Assembly: GCA_003427395.1 (NCBI GenBank)
Contig: BFEA01000214.1
Span: 1,584,726 to 1,636,625, forward strand
Length of the DNA: 51,900 nucleotides
Source of the DNA: Chara braunii
Taxonomy: Eukaryota; Streptophyta; Charophyceae; Charales; Characeae
Reading direction: 5' to 3'
Shown here: piece by piece, positions 1 to 10,912 of the stretch
How the letters are laid out: each line of letters starts with the position of its first letter
Numbering within the stretch: position 1 is the first letter of the stretch
The notes under the pieces: model-generated
Told to the model about the DNA's origin: nothing
What the model saw: only the letters and a program-made list of their open reading frames with translations
Database searches by the model: none
Translations under genes and position numbers: made by a program

Positions 1-37
<37 letters not shown>

Positions 38-510
38 GGGGCCCTCAGGGCTTCATATTATGAGTTGCAATAGCACTGAGGCCGGGAATCCTCAACAAAC
101 AGCCCGGAAAATTGGCACAAGAGAATACAGGTGAAGGGAGATATGACTAGGGACAGAAATGGCCAACACAACGACCGCTGCCCTGTCTTTTCCACTTCCC
201 TGGAAAGCACACAAACAAATATGCCTTCACGGCCTTCAAAGCCACACAATCCCAAAGAGACCAAGCCAACCCGCCAACCCCACCCCTAACCCAACAGTAT
301 ACTAAAAACAAACTTTAAAACTATGCCCCTATACTAATTAAACCCCCGTACCCCCTAGGCTATACTAATTCAAGACCCCGAGCCCACCTAAAACGGTGAG
401 CGAAGGCTCTACCTGAGGCTTCTAAAAACTACACTACTCAATGTGCTCCCTCCTAATCCAAGAGGTTCCGTTCTGCCTGTCTCCTGCGACCGAACCTGCA
501 ACCGAGCACA
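1..510 (-). other. LINE-A 3' UTR and poly(A) tail
   Basis: Reading the minus strand, the ORF2 C-terminal frame stops at 511. About 480 bp of noncoding sequence follow, then the poly(A) tail (T1-32 on the plus strand). The last 70 bp before the tail contain a GAGG/CCTC stem and a GGGCCC block, both also present in the short tails at 2230-2330 and 48240-48300. Confidence 0.75.
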
Positions 511-1887
511 TCAGGTTGCTCCATCGACGAACAGCCACTCCTGAATAACCAGTTTACCATCCTCCCACACTCTTGCCCATGATCCTCCCAGACACCATGT
601 TTCCTTGAACCAATGAATTGATTTGCCCTCTGGTGCCTGAACCTTCCGTCTCCAATCCGATTGGATGGACTGTCTCAGGCTTTTCAAAATTGTAGCTCTA
701 ATCTGTTTGTTAGACCAATCACGGTCCTCGAAGATCCGATCGTTTCTTTCCTGCCAGATGACAGAACAGATTGCAGCTCTTGCCACCTTCGCCGCATAAC
801 CCCACCCCTTTGAAATGTGGAGATTTTCAGGGATCCCGCCCAATAAACTCCACGTTCTGTCCCAAGTGAAACTGTTCATTGTAAGTTGATCCCATTTCTT
901 TGCCCACCATTTCCAAATACGTGCCGAAGCAGGGCAATCCCACCAGAGATGAATTGTAGATTCAAAAGCCCACTTGCAGCACTGACATGTCATTTCGATC
1001 CTCATGCCATGCTCGACCAACCAGACTGCTGAAGGGGTGGCCATCAGAGAGAGCAGCCATAAAATTGCAGCTTGGCGTTGATTGGGAATCAGCTTCAACT
1101 GTTTCCAACATTTCTTAAGATTCTGGAGAATTTGATTTGGATCAATCATCAGAACTGCACTCCACCGAGTCCTAGCAACAACTTGGGGGTCCTTTGAGGG
1201 AGGAGTCAGATTATACCCGATTTGCTGTGTGTAATCCAGTAGGCAAAGGTTCTGGCCTGCACGGCCCGTGGCGCGCCATTCCCATTTGACTGGGTCGAGT
1301 TTCACGGCCTGCAGAGGTTTACCATCTGCGAATATTGCACAACAAAGGGAGCCATCAGACTGAATGGCTTCAAGGACCCGAATTTGAACGAACACTGAGC
1401 CCACACCAGGCTGAACCTGAGACTCAATGGGAAGTAAACTACAACCCTGTGAGACCTGCCATCCCTGGAAGACCCGTTTGCCATCACCCTGAACTTCAAT
1501 CAGCTTCCACAGCTGGGAATCGTCTTCCGCCACTATGTTCCTATACCACGTCCTCGGAGGGTCAGTGGTGGTAGAGTCCAACAGATCTTTCCAAGCCTGA
1601 GGAATAGCCCCGATCAAAGTGAGTCTTCTTACTTCTAAATTGTGTGATTGACCCAGGATCAATCTGAGATCCTCAGCAGATTTCCATGACCCCATTACAG
1701 CATCCCACAAATCTCCCACCCGGAGAATAACTTTTTCAATCCATCTTCTTCCGAAGCTCCCGACTGCAGCGTTAGCACTGAACCACTCCCCAGTGGGGAG
1801 CCTAATGTGAGGATTTTCAAACAGCGGTTGACTAAGGACTTCCGTTTTGGACACAGGCTCAACCCACTCGTCCGGACGCAGAGTCCT
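511..1887 (-). pseudogene. LINE-A ORF2, C-terminal region with zf-RVT domain
   Basis: This is the C-terminal 450 or so residues of ORF2, cut off from the RT by the insertion at 1888-3711. The zf-RVT signature is C-x2-C followed by H-x4-C in 'CQCCKWAFESTIHLWWDC', then 'SVIWQERNDRIFEDRDW', typical of plant LINEs. Degenerate copies of this region recur at 39320-39890 (plus) and 45552-46975 (minus). The first codons after the insertion are in frame with the RT segment: the split falls in '...QAWRTL', shared by both sides. The only internal candidate start is GTG at 1854, so the piece is not an independent gene. Confidence 0.88.
1880..1887. repeat. Target-site duplication, left copy
   Basis: AGAGTCCT lies directly before the T run of the nested element and is identical to 3712-3719. 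Confidence 0.85.
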
Positions 1888-1903
1888 TTTTTTTTTTTTT
1901 TTT

Positions 1904-2060
1904 TAGCACACGCGCTCCATCTATTGGTGGGGAGCAGCACCTGCTGGAAACCGGGTCCAGCGTCCCATAGATACAACCATATCCTCTCAAATTGGCACGA
2001 GCTGGGAACCGGGCCCAGCGTCCCTTGAGTACGTTCAGAAAAAAACATCAGAAAATTCTG
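1904..2060 (-). repeat. Retroelement 3' tail, type II, minus orientation
   Basis: On the minus strand two hairpins with the loop CCCGGTT (2001-2019 with stem GCTGGG/CCCAGC, and 1943-1961 with stem GCTGGA/TCCAGC) are followed by GCTCCCCACCAATAGATGGAGC and poly(A). Nearly the same block appears on the plus strand at 13377-13495. Confidence 0.75.
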
Positions 2061-2149
2061 TTTGAAAACTAGTGATGTGCTTACTAGTCACGAGGATCTG
2101 GTGCCCTGTAAGGGTGAAGAGGCACTTAACTAAGTTCCTGTTCAGCAAA

Positions 2150-2330
2150 AGTTCTTCAGCATCATCATCATCATCATCATCGTTTTCCTTTTTCATCATA
2201 AGGGACGCTGAGCCCGGTTCTCAGCAATTTTGGTTTGGTTACTCCGGGTAGACTGTGAGGACCCCGGCCTCAATCTTCGTATTGGTAATATCAGCCTTGG
2301 GCACTGGGCCCCTATTTAAAAAAAAAAAAA
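2150..2330 (+). repeat. Retroelement 3' tail, type I, plus orientation
   Basis: An (ATC)n run is followed by the conserved hairpin GCTGAG-CCCGGTT-CTCAGC (2207-2225), then GAGGACCCCGGCCTC, GGGCCC and poly(A) ending at 2330. The same arrangement occurs at 48150-48320. It resembles the 3' end of LINE-A, so it is probably a 5'-truncated LINE copy or a SINE using the same 3' end. Confidence 0.7.
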
Positions 2331-2624
2331 GGATATACTGAGGCTACTTCAGAGCTTTTTTGTAAGGAACATTCAGAGATAAACAAAAACCAGAAGAAGA
2401 CTGAGGAATCCACCAACAGTCCTCCTCACCCCACTCCGGCAAGACTTACTGCAGCAAAGCCACCATCTCTACTGCTGCTATGCCCTATTTCTGTCCTACC
2501 AGCTAGCCCCTTCACTAGCAGGATGCGTGATACCTTTCTCTCTCGATCCCTTACCTTCCCGTTACTCAGAAAAAGTACGGGAACAGACTGCAAAAGTCCT
2601 AAAAAAAACCCCAATCCCGCAAAA

Positions 2625-3385
2625 TCCCTAACAGATCCTTCCAAGGATCTCCAACACTGTCGTATTCCCTGCCGAGCTTCCAGGGCTCACACCCCCCATC
2701 CTGCTGGGTTACAGGGCAACACAACTCACCCCAGCTCCGGCCAGCGTCGTCTCAGCAGCAACCCTTGGTTGTCCCGTGGGATGCCCCCCCAAAGCACCCC
2801 CAGATCTCTCTACCAGGCCTCATGCCCCTGCATCAACAGGTTACAGGGCAACACCCCAGCACCGGCCAGCGTCGTTCTGGCATCGAACAGCCTTAGGTCA
2901 CCGAGTATTACAGCCTTGAAACTACCTAGAAGAGACTGCCAGGAAACCCCAGGATCCAGAAGACTTTTTAAGGACGGAACAGACTACCCCCTTTTTTTGA
3001 GAATTGGATTTAACTACGTAAAGATTCGCAATTTGAAAACATAAAAAAGGCCTGGCGGGTCCTAGAAATGCTCAGAAACCCTTGGAATCCCTAACGCTCC
3101 TTCCGAGGCCTTTCAACACTGTCCTACTCCCTGCCGAGCTCTTCCAGGTCTCACACCCCACATCCTGCTAGGTTACAGGGTGACACAACTCACCCTAGCT
3201 CCGACCAGCGTCGTCCCAGCAACAACCCTTAGCTGTTCCGTAGGATGCCCACCCCTAAGCATCCCCAAATCTCTCTACCAGGCCTCATGCTCCTGCATCA
3301 CAGGTCACAGGGTAACACCCCAGCTCCGGCCAGCGTCGTTCTGGCATCGAGCAGCCACAGGTCCCTGAGTATAACAGCATCAAAA
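2625..3385 (-). repeat. Tandem duplication of a ~290-bp unit in family R1
   Basis: Units at about 2625-2915 and 3095-3385 align over most of their length. Both contain 'TTACAGGG', 'CCAGCGTCGT', 'CCAGATCTCTCTACCAGGCCTCATG' or close variants, and end in 'GTTCTGGCATCGA(A/G)CAGCC'. Inside each unit the block 'AGGTTACAGGGCAACACCCC' with 'AGCTCCGGCCAGCGTCGT' appears twice. The same units recur at 11300-12430 and, inverted, at 47720-47890. Confidence 0.75.
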
Positions 3386-3711
3386 ACCACCTGAGAAAAG
3401 TTGCTAGGGATCCCGAGAGCCCAAAAGCATTCTTAAGAACCCCGAACAGCCATCTGTAAAAATAAAAAAAAGAAGGGGGGGGAGGTCAAAACTAAATACC
3501 AACCATCCTAAAGTCCCCCCCTCAACAAAGGAGCCGTCGGTCTCGACTTTCGGTCCTCGAACTAGAGCACACTTGGTCTCATACCCCCTTCTGCATGGGT
3601 AACAGGACACCGCAACCTTCCCCAGTACCGACCAACCTAGTTTTGTCGGATAGGAAGTGCCTTCCTCCCTCGGCAATTCCCATAGCGACAAACCCCTACA
3701 CAGGTTACAGG

Positions 3712-3719
3712 AGAGTCCT
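3712..3719. repeat. Target-site duplication, right copy
   Basis: AGAGTCCT lies directly after the nested element and is identical to 1880-1887. Both copies encode part of '..WRTL' of LINE-A ORF2 on the minus strand. Confidence 0.85.
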
Positions 3720-5285
3720 CCATGCTTGGATGATGGCTTTCCAAAAAGGGGATTTTATGAACCGACGTTGATATGAGTGCAACATCAAACACGTCCAAAC
3801 ATCTGAGGGATCCGGGAGGTGTCATTCACTTGCTAAAATGTATTCAGCAAGTGAAACCCAATGAGGTTCTGGGGAATCTAGAGTCGCTTTCAATAACCAT
3901 TTTATCAACATAGCATCATTCTGCTTTTTGGGGTCAAGGATACCCAGACCTCCTTGGTCCCTGGGTAAACACAACATTTCCCATGCAACTTTGGACATAA
4001 AAGACTCATCATCTTTAGCATATGGTTTCCAGAGAAATCGTGCGGCTCTACGTTTTACCAAGTTATATAACTGTTTTCCAAATCCTCGCACCGCCCTTAC
4101 GAACCATAACAAGGCGAACAAAGCCCCATTAATAACCATGCCCCTCCCAAAAAGGGAGAGATGGGGGGCTTTACCCCAGGTTGTCAGACGATGCAAAACT
4201 TTCTGCAATAAGAGGTCGTCCTGGTCCCCTGAACAAGACAACAAGGATATCTGGACACCCAAAAACCATTCAGACCGATCATCATCAACCCTTTTCATTC
4301 CCCATTGGACAGACAGTTGAAACTCAGACTCGAGGAAGTAAATCGATTTGTGGCAGTTAACTGACGCCCCCGACAACTCTGCATAATCATCCAAGCATTG
4401 CTTCAAGACATCTAAAGCAGTAGGAGAGTTTTCCGTAAACGCAAATAAGTCGTCAGCAAGAGCTTTCACTTTGTATCCTTCCTGACGTACTGGGAAACCC
4501 CTGATATGATTGTCGTTACGGATATTATTCAACAGAACTTCCATTTGAATCGCAAACAGCAGCGGAGCCAAAGGGCAACCCTGCCTTAACGAGCAAGAGA
4601 GAGAAAACTCCTTCGACAAAGTTCCATTGACCATAACAGCCGCTGTCGACATTGTATACATAGCCACGATCCAGGAACAAAAGATCTGACCAAACCCCAT
4701 CACTTTCAGGGTCGAAAGTACATATGACCGGTCGACACGATCGTATGTCTTTTCAAGGTCCAGGAGCAACACCGCATAGTTTAGATTCTCATTATGAATA
4801 ATTTCCAGAGTTTCAACCGCGGTCACGATGTTGATAAATATAGATCTCCCTTTTATGAATGCTGCTTGATCAGGTTGAACAAGGTCAGGTAGATACCTGC
4901 CTAAGCGCCGAGCCAGGATCTTGGCCAACAACTTGTAGGACACGTTTAAAACAGATATAGGCCGCTAATTCTGAATCTCTGTTCTATCCCTTTTTTTGAA
5001 TAGAACAGAAATAATCCCCCTACACATGTTGGTGGAGAGCCTTCCTCCAGTAAGTACATCATTATAAATATCGACCAAACATTCTCCCACCACATCCCAG
5101 ATGGAGATATACAACTCCACCGAGAGTCCATCATCACCCGGAGACTTACCTTTCGACATGGCTTTTAGGGCCATAAAAGCTTCCTCAGTCGTTATTGGAC
5201 GGTCAAGATCAAGCTTAGCACATATGGGTAGCTTCACCTTAGTGTTTAACCAATGATCGCTCCTTTGGGCTAAGTCAGTTTTCAA
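3712..5285 (-). pseudogene. LINE-A ORF2, reverse transcriptase domain (broken)
   Basis: The RT polymerises cDNA from the element RNA. Segment 5285-4965 contains 'GKSPGDDGLSVELY'. It is followed in frame by TAG (4965-4967, probably once TGG) and then 'RPISVLNVSYKLLAKILARRL'. Segment 4943-3822 contains 'AFIKGRSI', 'LLLDLEKTYDRV', 'LRQGCPLAPLLF' and the catalytic 'ALADD', where LINEs usually have (F/Y)ADD. An in-frame TGA at 3822-3824 is followed by the same frame running on ('SPFWKAIIQAW') until the nested insertion at 3711. Without that insertion the frame continues into 1887-511. Confidence 0.9.
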
Positions 5286-5448
5286 CTGCCGCTCCCTGCA
5301 GACGTGAAGTCAAGATATCTTTATAGTATAACGCTGCATAATTACAGATCTCCAAAGGCTCTTTGGCTTTTGGAGCAGACGAGTCAAAGGGGTGACCCAA
5401 GTCACGCATGGGAATTGTCGTACGACGAGGGAGAAGCCTTTGAAAGGA

Positions 5449-6585
5449 TTATTTCGTCATACGGTCATACACAGTGATTCCTTTAACTTGCAGCCTATCC
5501 GACCAAATTTCTGACTTCTTCTTCTGTAGGTCATCCCATTCCACAATAAGTTTAGCTCTTACCTTGCTCCATACCAAATTAGAGACAGGGTGAGCCGCCA
5601 TACGAGATTCTGCATATTTTATTTGGCGTTGCAAAGACAATTCTTGATAATTCCGGTTAGCGGCCATAATACGTGAGAAGACCGACAACAAGTTAGAAAA
5701 CATGCGAGAGCCTACTTCCCACCATTCCGCACCGGAATTATATTCATCTTGAGCATCCTGCCAACTTACCCAAAACCTCCTCATCCAATCAACTAAACCT
5801 TCATCTACTAGATTCTGAGAGTTCAATCTAAACAGCCCACGCCCTCTGACTAAAGCCGAGGATAACATCGTAAGATGCACCAGTTTATGATTAGAGAGAG
5901 GGTTAGATTTCTCTGAAGTGTGTAGGACCGAATCCCAAAGATTGTGAGAGATCAAAAAATAATTGAGTCTTCGACTGACCGTCTCCCCTGACTGCTTAGG
6001 ATTTGAAACCCGCGTGAAGCCATCATCGTCAGGGTGAGTCAGACGAAAAGGATCAATCAGGTCCAGGGAATTCATCAGATTAGTCAACGCAAGCTTATAC
6101 CTGGGGCATTCAGAGATCTGTTTATGATTGGAAATATCCAACGATAAGTTCCAATCTCCTGCCATAACAAGATGATCACACTCAGGAATTATATAGAGCA
6201 GGTCTTCAAAAAACAGACGACGATGCGAGGGATCAGTGGAGGCATACACATAAGCTATTATCCAGTATTGATCCTGGATCCATACCTTAATCCATACCCC
6301 ACGTCCCCACAAATCATAGTAGAAATCAACAATCTCAGCGTCCAAATTTCGGTGAATTAGAATTGTTGTTCCACCGTTGGATCCCATGGAAGGAGACCAC
6401 AACTGAGGGCCGTCCCACCAAGTACCCAGGGAGTTGATTTTTTCCTCGCTTAGTTTTGTTTCTTGAAGACAAGCAATTTGAAGGTTTTCGGTGTGAATCC
6501 ATGCTTTAAGCCTTTCCTTCTTAAATCTGCCCGACGTATCCCCCAGACCTCTCATGTTCCAGCTTAAAAACTTAATCTTACTCAT
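5449..6585 (-). pseudogene. LINE-A ORF2, apurinic-like endonuclease domain
   Basis: This is the N-terminal part of ORF2, which nicks target DNA to prime reverse transcription. Endonuclease/exonuclease/phosphatase motifs appear in order: 'SWNMRGL' at residue 8, 'CLQETKL' near 39, 'GDWNLSL' near 143, then 'RRLNYFLIS' near 205 and 'LSNHKL' near 230. In the family the last two are normally (I/L)DYF and SDH. Here both Asp positions read Asn, each explained by one G-to-A change, so the nuclease is probably dead. The start ATG overlaps the ORF1 stop. The frame closes with TAA at 5449-5451. A spacer of about 160 bp with a further frame change leads into the RT segment. Confidence 0.88.
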
Positions 6586-8887
6586 CTAGCAAAAGATGTC
6601 CCCGAAGACTGGTGGATACGGGATTGAGAAGTGTGAAGGTTGTCGGTCGTCCAGGTTTCCTGGAGCCAAGTGAGAAATATCTGAGAGTTGAGCTTTTTAT
6701 CTTTCGGCAGGCGGCTTTCCAATTCCAGTAGACACTCTGCTGACTTCAACGGCGGGATCCACATCCGACACAGTTCCTGTCTCCGTTTTTCCGTAATCCA
6801 AGCAAGAGGAATGAGCCGAAGCCCTTCCTGTTCGAAGGCTTCGAGCTGACCTTCCGAGAATCGCACATCAAGTAATGAAACAAAGAATTTAATTCTTTTT
6901 CCTGCCTGGTCCGGGTGATCGACAATCAATCTAACCATAATAATATCAGGAATCAAACGGAAAACGAATTTCTCCTGTATAGTCGTGCGAGCGAGGGTAG
7001 CGACAGCAGTAGGCATTGGATTTTCCGGGGCAGAAAAAACTTACCAGCGAGGGAACACCCTCACGACTGATGAAAGAGATGAACCAAGGCGAGCCTCTAA
7101 TCGCAACACAAAATAGCGGTAAGATCTTGTTCTCAATGTCGGGAAGCCGTCCCTTCACCAGAGAAATGGGATTCCTTCGTCTCGTTGTCTTAGTCCCCGG
7201 AGTTCCGATCACTGTGACGTTGTTCTCCGAGCCTTGCGAAGAGGTAGCTGATAGTTCCCCTTCCAAATTTCCTCCTCCTGATATATAGCTTCCTTCCCGA
7301 TCAAGTCTTCACTGCTTCCCCAACATGGTCGCTTGGAGTCTAGAGGAACTTGGTTCTTCACTAAGACGAAGAGATCGTGCAACTCCTGGTCTTGGAGGGG
7401 TACCGCCGACACCCATCGATGTTGACGTCCTCGGTACTTCGGCGTATGGACACGAGAAGCCTCACCCGGTCTTGTTACAGGAGGTTGCTCCATGTACGTT
7501 GAGAGGGCCGTACCTAACCCTTGTTGACCTTGCTGGAAAGGGACAAACGCCGAAGCCTGAGATGGTCTAGGTTGGATGCCCAGAGGAAAGGACGACAGAT
7601 TCCATGGGAACATCGCAGCCATATTCCATAAGGAGCCACCCTGGGTATGATTGCCAGACAATTGAAGATAACTAGGATGCGCCTGCAGACCCGGAGAAAA
7701 CACTGCGTTGTCACGCAAAGAGAAACCCACTGAAGTGGTCACTTGAAGGCTGGAGGGAGGAACTAGCGGGGGGCCGATACTAAAGACCGGACCCCCTGAC
7801 CCAACGCCTCCCAGAATCTGGATGAAAGAGGCATACAATCCGGGCTGTACCACTGCGTTCTCATGATCCTGGAGTCCTGACACACTCGAAGCTTGTAAGG
7901 ATACAGAAGGAGCTGCAGATACTTGGACGCTGTGTGTTGGTTGCTGGGTCACCCCCAGCGGCCCTTGATAGTTACGATTTGCTCCCCCTGCTCCCGAACT
8001 AGCCTGTTGTTGAGAGGAGTCCGAAGTCGCCGCATTAGCTTGTTGTTGACGAGTTCCCCTCCTGCATTCGACTTCCGAATGAAAGAAAGCTCTGCACCGC
8101 CGACACCTTGGAGTCTGCGATGATGCCAACTTTACCTCCAAGACATCGCCCTCTGAGGTATCAATCCATAATTTATCTTTCATGTTCCCCCTAGCGGATG
8201 GGTCTATGTCAAACTTGATATTGACCAGAGCCGGCCGCAAACGATCCTGTTCAGGAGGATGAGTCCTCAATACTTGTCCTATAGCACGACGAACTTGAGC
8301 CTCCAAATATAGAAACGCATCCAGTGGCACTTGCACAGCGACAACCCAAAAGTTTTCCTCGTCCTCCACCCGTCTTTGCTGTCTTAGCTGAGCCTTCGTT
8401 AGCCAGGGTTTGAACTCGAAGCTATATGTTACCGAACCCGTAGTGAGTTCATCGCTCCCTTTTAACACCAACCATCTTGCAATTTCCAGCGACTTCGCAA
8501 CATAGGATACAACGTTTGGAGACTCCATGTTTACTCTCCCTCGTTGAAAAGATTCTTGAATGAAGCTTCCATCAGCAACCTTGTTGTCTTCGTACGCCGT
8601 GACAATATCCTCCTTAACGTTTCTCGGTAAAAAACTAGCACCCGCTCGAAAGATGATCGTAACTATTTCAGCCAGTTGATTTTGGCTTGATCCAGAGCAA
8701 CGTTGACTTTGAATCTGGCTTCACGCCCTTCTACAGTCATCTCTCCCGGGTCAATATCCGAGGGCATGATACCATCGTAATAACAAAGGCGAATGAGCTC
8801 CTTCAGTCGATCCGAGTCATCTCGTTCTTCATCAGGTGCTCTTGGAGGGGAACGTGGTTCCCTCTGCTCAACCTGCTCAACCTCCAT
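6582..8887 (-). pseudogene. LINE-A ORF1 (nucleic-acid-binding, gag-like), frameshifted
   Basis: ORF1 proteins of plant LINEs bind the element RNA. The N-terminal part (8887-8663, 74 codons) is charged and ends in TAG. After a frame change, 8528-7209 carries a region resembling DUF4283 (around residues 1-130 of that segment: 'FWVVAVQVPLDAF...AIGQVL') and then a CCHC knuckle, C-x2-C-x4-H-x4-C ('CRRCRAFFHSEVEC', roughly plus 8055-8105). A Gln/Ser-rich tail follows. Two more frame changes lead through 7266-6946 and 7016-6582. Its TGA stop overlaps the ATG of ORF2 (ATGA at 6582-6585). The assignment rests on position, the knuckle and the neighbouring ORF2; the DUF4283 similarity is by eye. Confidence 0.75.
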
Positions 8888-8990
8888 TTAGACCGAGTAC
8901 AAGAGGGATAGAGAAAACACTAAAGAGGGTGGAGCCCTAAAAACTGATGGAGCCAAAACCCTGACTCAATTTGACAGACAGACTCATCAA

Positions 8991-9337
8991 ACTATAGAGA
9001 AGGAGCTCTACCAGGGGGGCCACACGGGTGACCTACGCGAAACAGCCTCCATAGCTACAACATCAGCTATGAACTACTGCAAACAGTAGATGACGGCGCT
9101 TCGAAACTACCGCGGCCATATCTCGATGGTATGCCCCGCGGCCAGGCACTCGGCCGTTACCCGTGACGAAAGCGCTTGGTCCGAGCGCTATCAGCGCCGG
9201 CGGAAGCGCTCCGGTTGGACCCCCCCTCATCTCACGGGCATAAATCTCAGCATGCGGGTGTTTTTTTTTCTGTTTTTTTTTTTTGTTTTCTGTGTTTTTT
9301 TGGCGGTCCCATGGACCACTGATCAGGTACTACACTT
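8991..9337. other. Unassigned, GC-rich
   Basis: The segment is rich in CGCGGCC/GCGCT blocks and ends in a T-rich stretch (9260-9300). It resembles the interior of the TTAA elements, but no ends were found. No coding sequence was recognised. Confidence 0.3.
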
Positions 9338-9461
9338 GGGGCATAGCCACACCACTCCCCAAATGTGAAAAAGACAAAAATGTGGAGGGTGCATCTGGCC
9401 ATGTTCTAGGGGAAAGTTTCATTCTCATTTTGCACATTTGCAGAGTGGTGTGGCCGTGCCC
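9338..9461. repeat. MITE-like 125-bp unit with ~28-bp terminal inverted repeats
   Basis: The left end GGGGCATAGCCACACCACTC and the reverse complement of the right end (GGGCACGGCCACACCACTC) match closely and continue into CAAATGTG. Size and interior resemble the units at 42970-43095 and 49400-49910. No clear target-site duplication. Confidence 0.55.
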
Positions 9462-9694
9462 TTGTTCTTAGCCAAAAGGGCTATTTCCATTAAAAAAAAA
9501 AAAAAGGGTATTGTGGGGGGGTATTCTTTTTGCAAGATATACCCAAAGAATTAAAAAAAAAAAAAGAACAAAAAGAAAAGAATATACCCCAGTTGCAGGC
9601 CCCTCACCGCCACTTTCGGAGGCCAGAAACGCAACAAAGGCCATTGTGTGGACATTGCCAGTGCTAAACCGCCAGTACACGGCGCGCGCGCGAG

Positions 9695-9912
9695 GGAGAG
9701 AGAGAGAGAGAGAGGGGCGGCGAATTTATCTATAGTTGACATAACAAAGAATCTATGAATCCAATAAATTAATCTCTCTCTAGATCTAATCAATCTATTC
9801 ATACCTCACAAAGATCTCAATTCGAAGCTATCTGAAAATTTTGTAAAGGTAAGAAAAAGAAGAAAACAGTAGCACCTATGAGAATTCGGAATAAATAGGA
9901 TGACACTCTCGC

Positions 9913-9974
<62 letters not shown>
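9695..9974. repeat. Segment bounded by inverted (GA)n / (TC)n microsatellites
   Basis: A (GA)n run ending in GGGGCGGCGA (9714-9723) is mirrored by TCGCCGCCCC (9909-9918) followed by (TC)n to 9974. The roughly 185 bp between them are AT-rich and unassigned. Confidence 0.6.
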
Positions 9975-9976
<2 letters not shown>

Positions 9977-10171
9977 GACTTCAACTGTTTTCCCGTTTTG
10001 TTTTTTTTTTTCGTTTGTGTATTTCATTTTTTTTTTCTTCTTTCTTTTTTGATCGTGTGTCGTCCCTACAGAGGCGGGGCCCGGCCTTGGCGCTACGACC
10101 GGGCCTTCCCTTGGCCGACCAGCCTGAGGCTGCGGCGCGTATACGGGAAGGCCCGCGGCCGAACACTGAGC

Positions 10172-10322
10172 GTAAACCACCAGTACTTGGGCGACGCCTT
10201 AGCGTTAACGCTACGCGATTTCCACGGCCGGCGGGCTGTCGATAAATCGAATCGACAGCCCGCGCTGCTTTGAGATTTGGGCGGCCGGCGCGGCGCGCAG
10301 TGCCCAAGTACTGGTGGTTTAA
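10172..10322. mobile_element. TTAA-type miniature inverted-repeat element, copy 1
   Basis: Ends ACCACCAGTACTTGGG (from 10176) and CCCAAGTACTGGTGGT (to 10318) are perfect inverted repeats, flanked by GTAA (10172-10175) and TTAA (10319-10322). The GC-rich interior has a 13-bp palindrome arm pair, GCGGGCTGTCGAT/ATCGACAGCCCGC, near 10229-10262. The ends match copies at 16237-16395 and 46370-46579. A TTAA duplication suggests a piggyBac-like transposase acting in trans. Confidence 0.75.
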
Positions 10323-10520
10323 AAGCGCCATGTGGGATCCAAGCCTAAGACTGTGCCAATAAATGGAGGGGTTCCTTGTTTCTTGCATGCTGTTTCCTAG
10401 GCTACAAAAAATTCAGTCCCTAACTCGTGACCTAGGGTTGGCTATCCTCCTAGTACATAGCATAGGGTTGAGGCTGGCATAAGCAGTTCCTTAGTACGGG
10501 ATGTCGGGGGTGTCATGGCC

Positions 10521-10690
10521 GGACCGGGCTCCAGGGACATACAAGGGAACAGAGGATAGCAGGTGTTGCTCCCCACCAATAGATGGAGCGGCCCGCCAGG
10601 CAAAGCCTCAATCCCGGTGGTTCTCTTACCACCACCGGGATAGAGGCCTTGCACAAGGGCCTTCTTTTAAAAAAAAAAAAAAAAAAAAAA
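10521..10690 (+). repeat. Retroelement 3' tail, type II, followed by assembly gap
   Basis: The first hairpin is degenerate. GCTCCCCACCAATAGATGGAGC is followed by a longer stem-loop (ATCCCGGTGG, loop TTCTCTTA, CCACCACCGGGAT), AGGCCTTGCACAAGGGCCTT and poly(A) running into the gap. The segment is nearly identical to 14690-14808. Confidence 0.7.
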
Positions 10691-10912
10691 NNNNNNNNNN
10701 NNNNNNNNNNNNNNNNNNNNNNNNNNNNNNNNNNNNNNNNNNNNNNNNNNNNNNNNNNNNNNNNNNNNNNNNNNNNNNNNNNNNNNNNNNNNNNNNNNNN
10801 NNNNNNNNNNNNNNNNNNNNNNNNNNNNNNNNNNNNNNNNNNNNNNNNNNNNNNNNNNNNNNNNNNNNNNNNNNNNNNNNNNNNNNNNNNNNNNNNNNNN
10901 NNNNNNNNNNNN
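10691..10912. other. Assembly gap (222 N)
   Basis: A run of N lies between a plus-oriented poly(A) tail and a minus-oriented tail that starts mid-hairpin. Reading frames crossing it are artefacts. Confidence 0.99.

Larger units (their letters stand above)
1888..3711 (-). mobile_element. Poly(A)-tailed retroelement nested in LINE-A ORF2 (family R1)
   Basis: The insertion is flanked by the 8-bp direct repeat AGAGTCCT (1880-1887 and 3712-3719). It has a poly(A) tail on the minus strand (T run ending near 1902), so it arrived by target-primed reverse transcription in the minus orientation. No coding sequence was recognised. It contains tandem units (2625-3385), a plus-oriented tail (2150-2330), which suggests a further nested event, and a minus-oriented stem-loop tail (1904-2060). 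Related sequence occurs at 11300-12730 and, inverted, at 47361-48130. Confidence 0.85.
1..8990 (-). mobile_element. LINE-A, near full-length non-LTR retrotransposon (inactive)
   Basis: On the minus strand the order is ORF1 (zinc knuckle), ORF2 with APE-type endonuclease, reverse transcriptase and zf-RVT domain, a short 3' UTR, then a poly(A) tail seen as T1-32 at the window edge. This is the plant LINE (L1-like) layout. About 7.1 kb remains once the nested insertion at 1888-3711 is discounted. The 3' end resembles the short tails at 2230-2330 and 48240-48300 (GAGGA-CCCGGCCTC followed by GGGCCC and A-rich sequence), which suggests shared 3'-end recognition. The 5' boundary near 8990 is a guess, because no target-site duplication could be found at the window edge. 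Confidence 0.88.

Noticed and set aside
2523-3044. 173-codon open frame on the plus strand
   Set aside because: It lies antisense in the tandem R1 units. The related units at 11300 and 47720 do not keep the frame.
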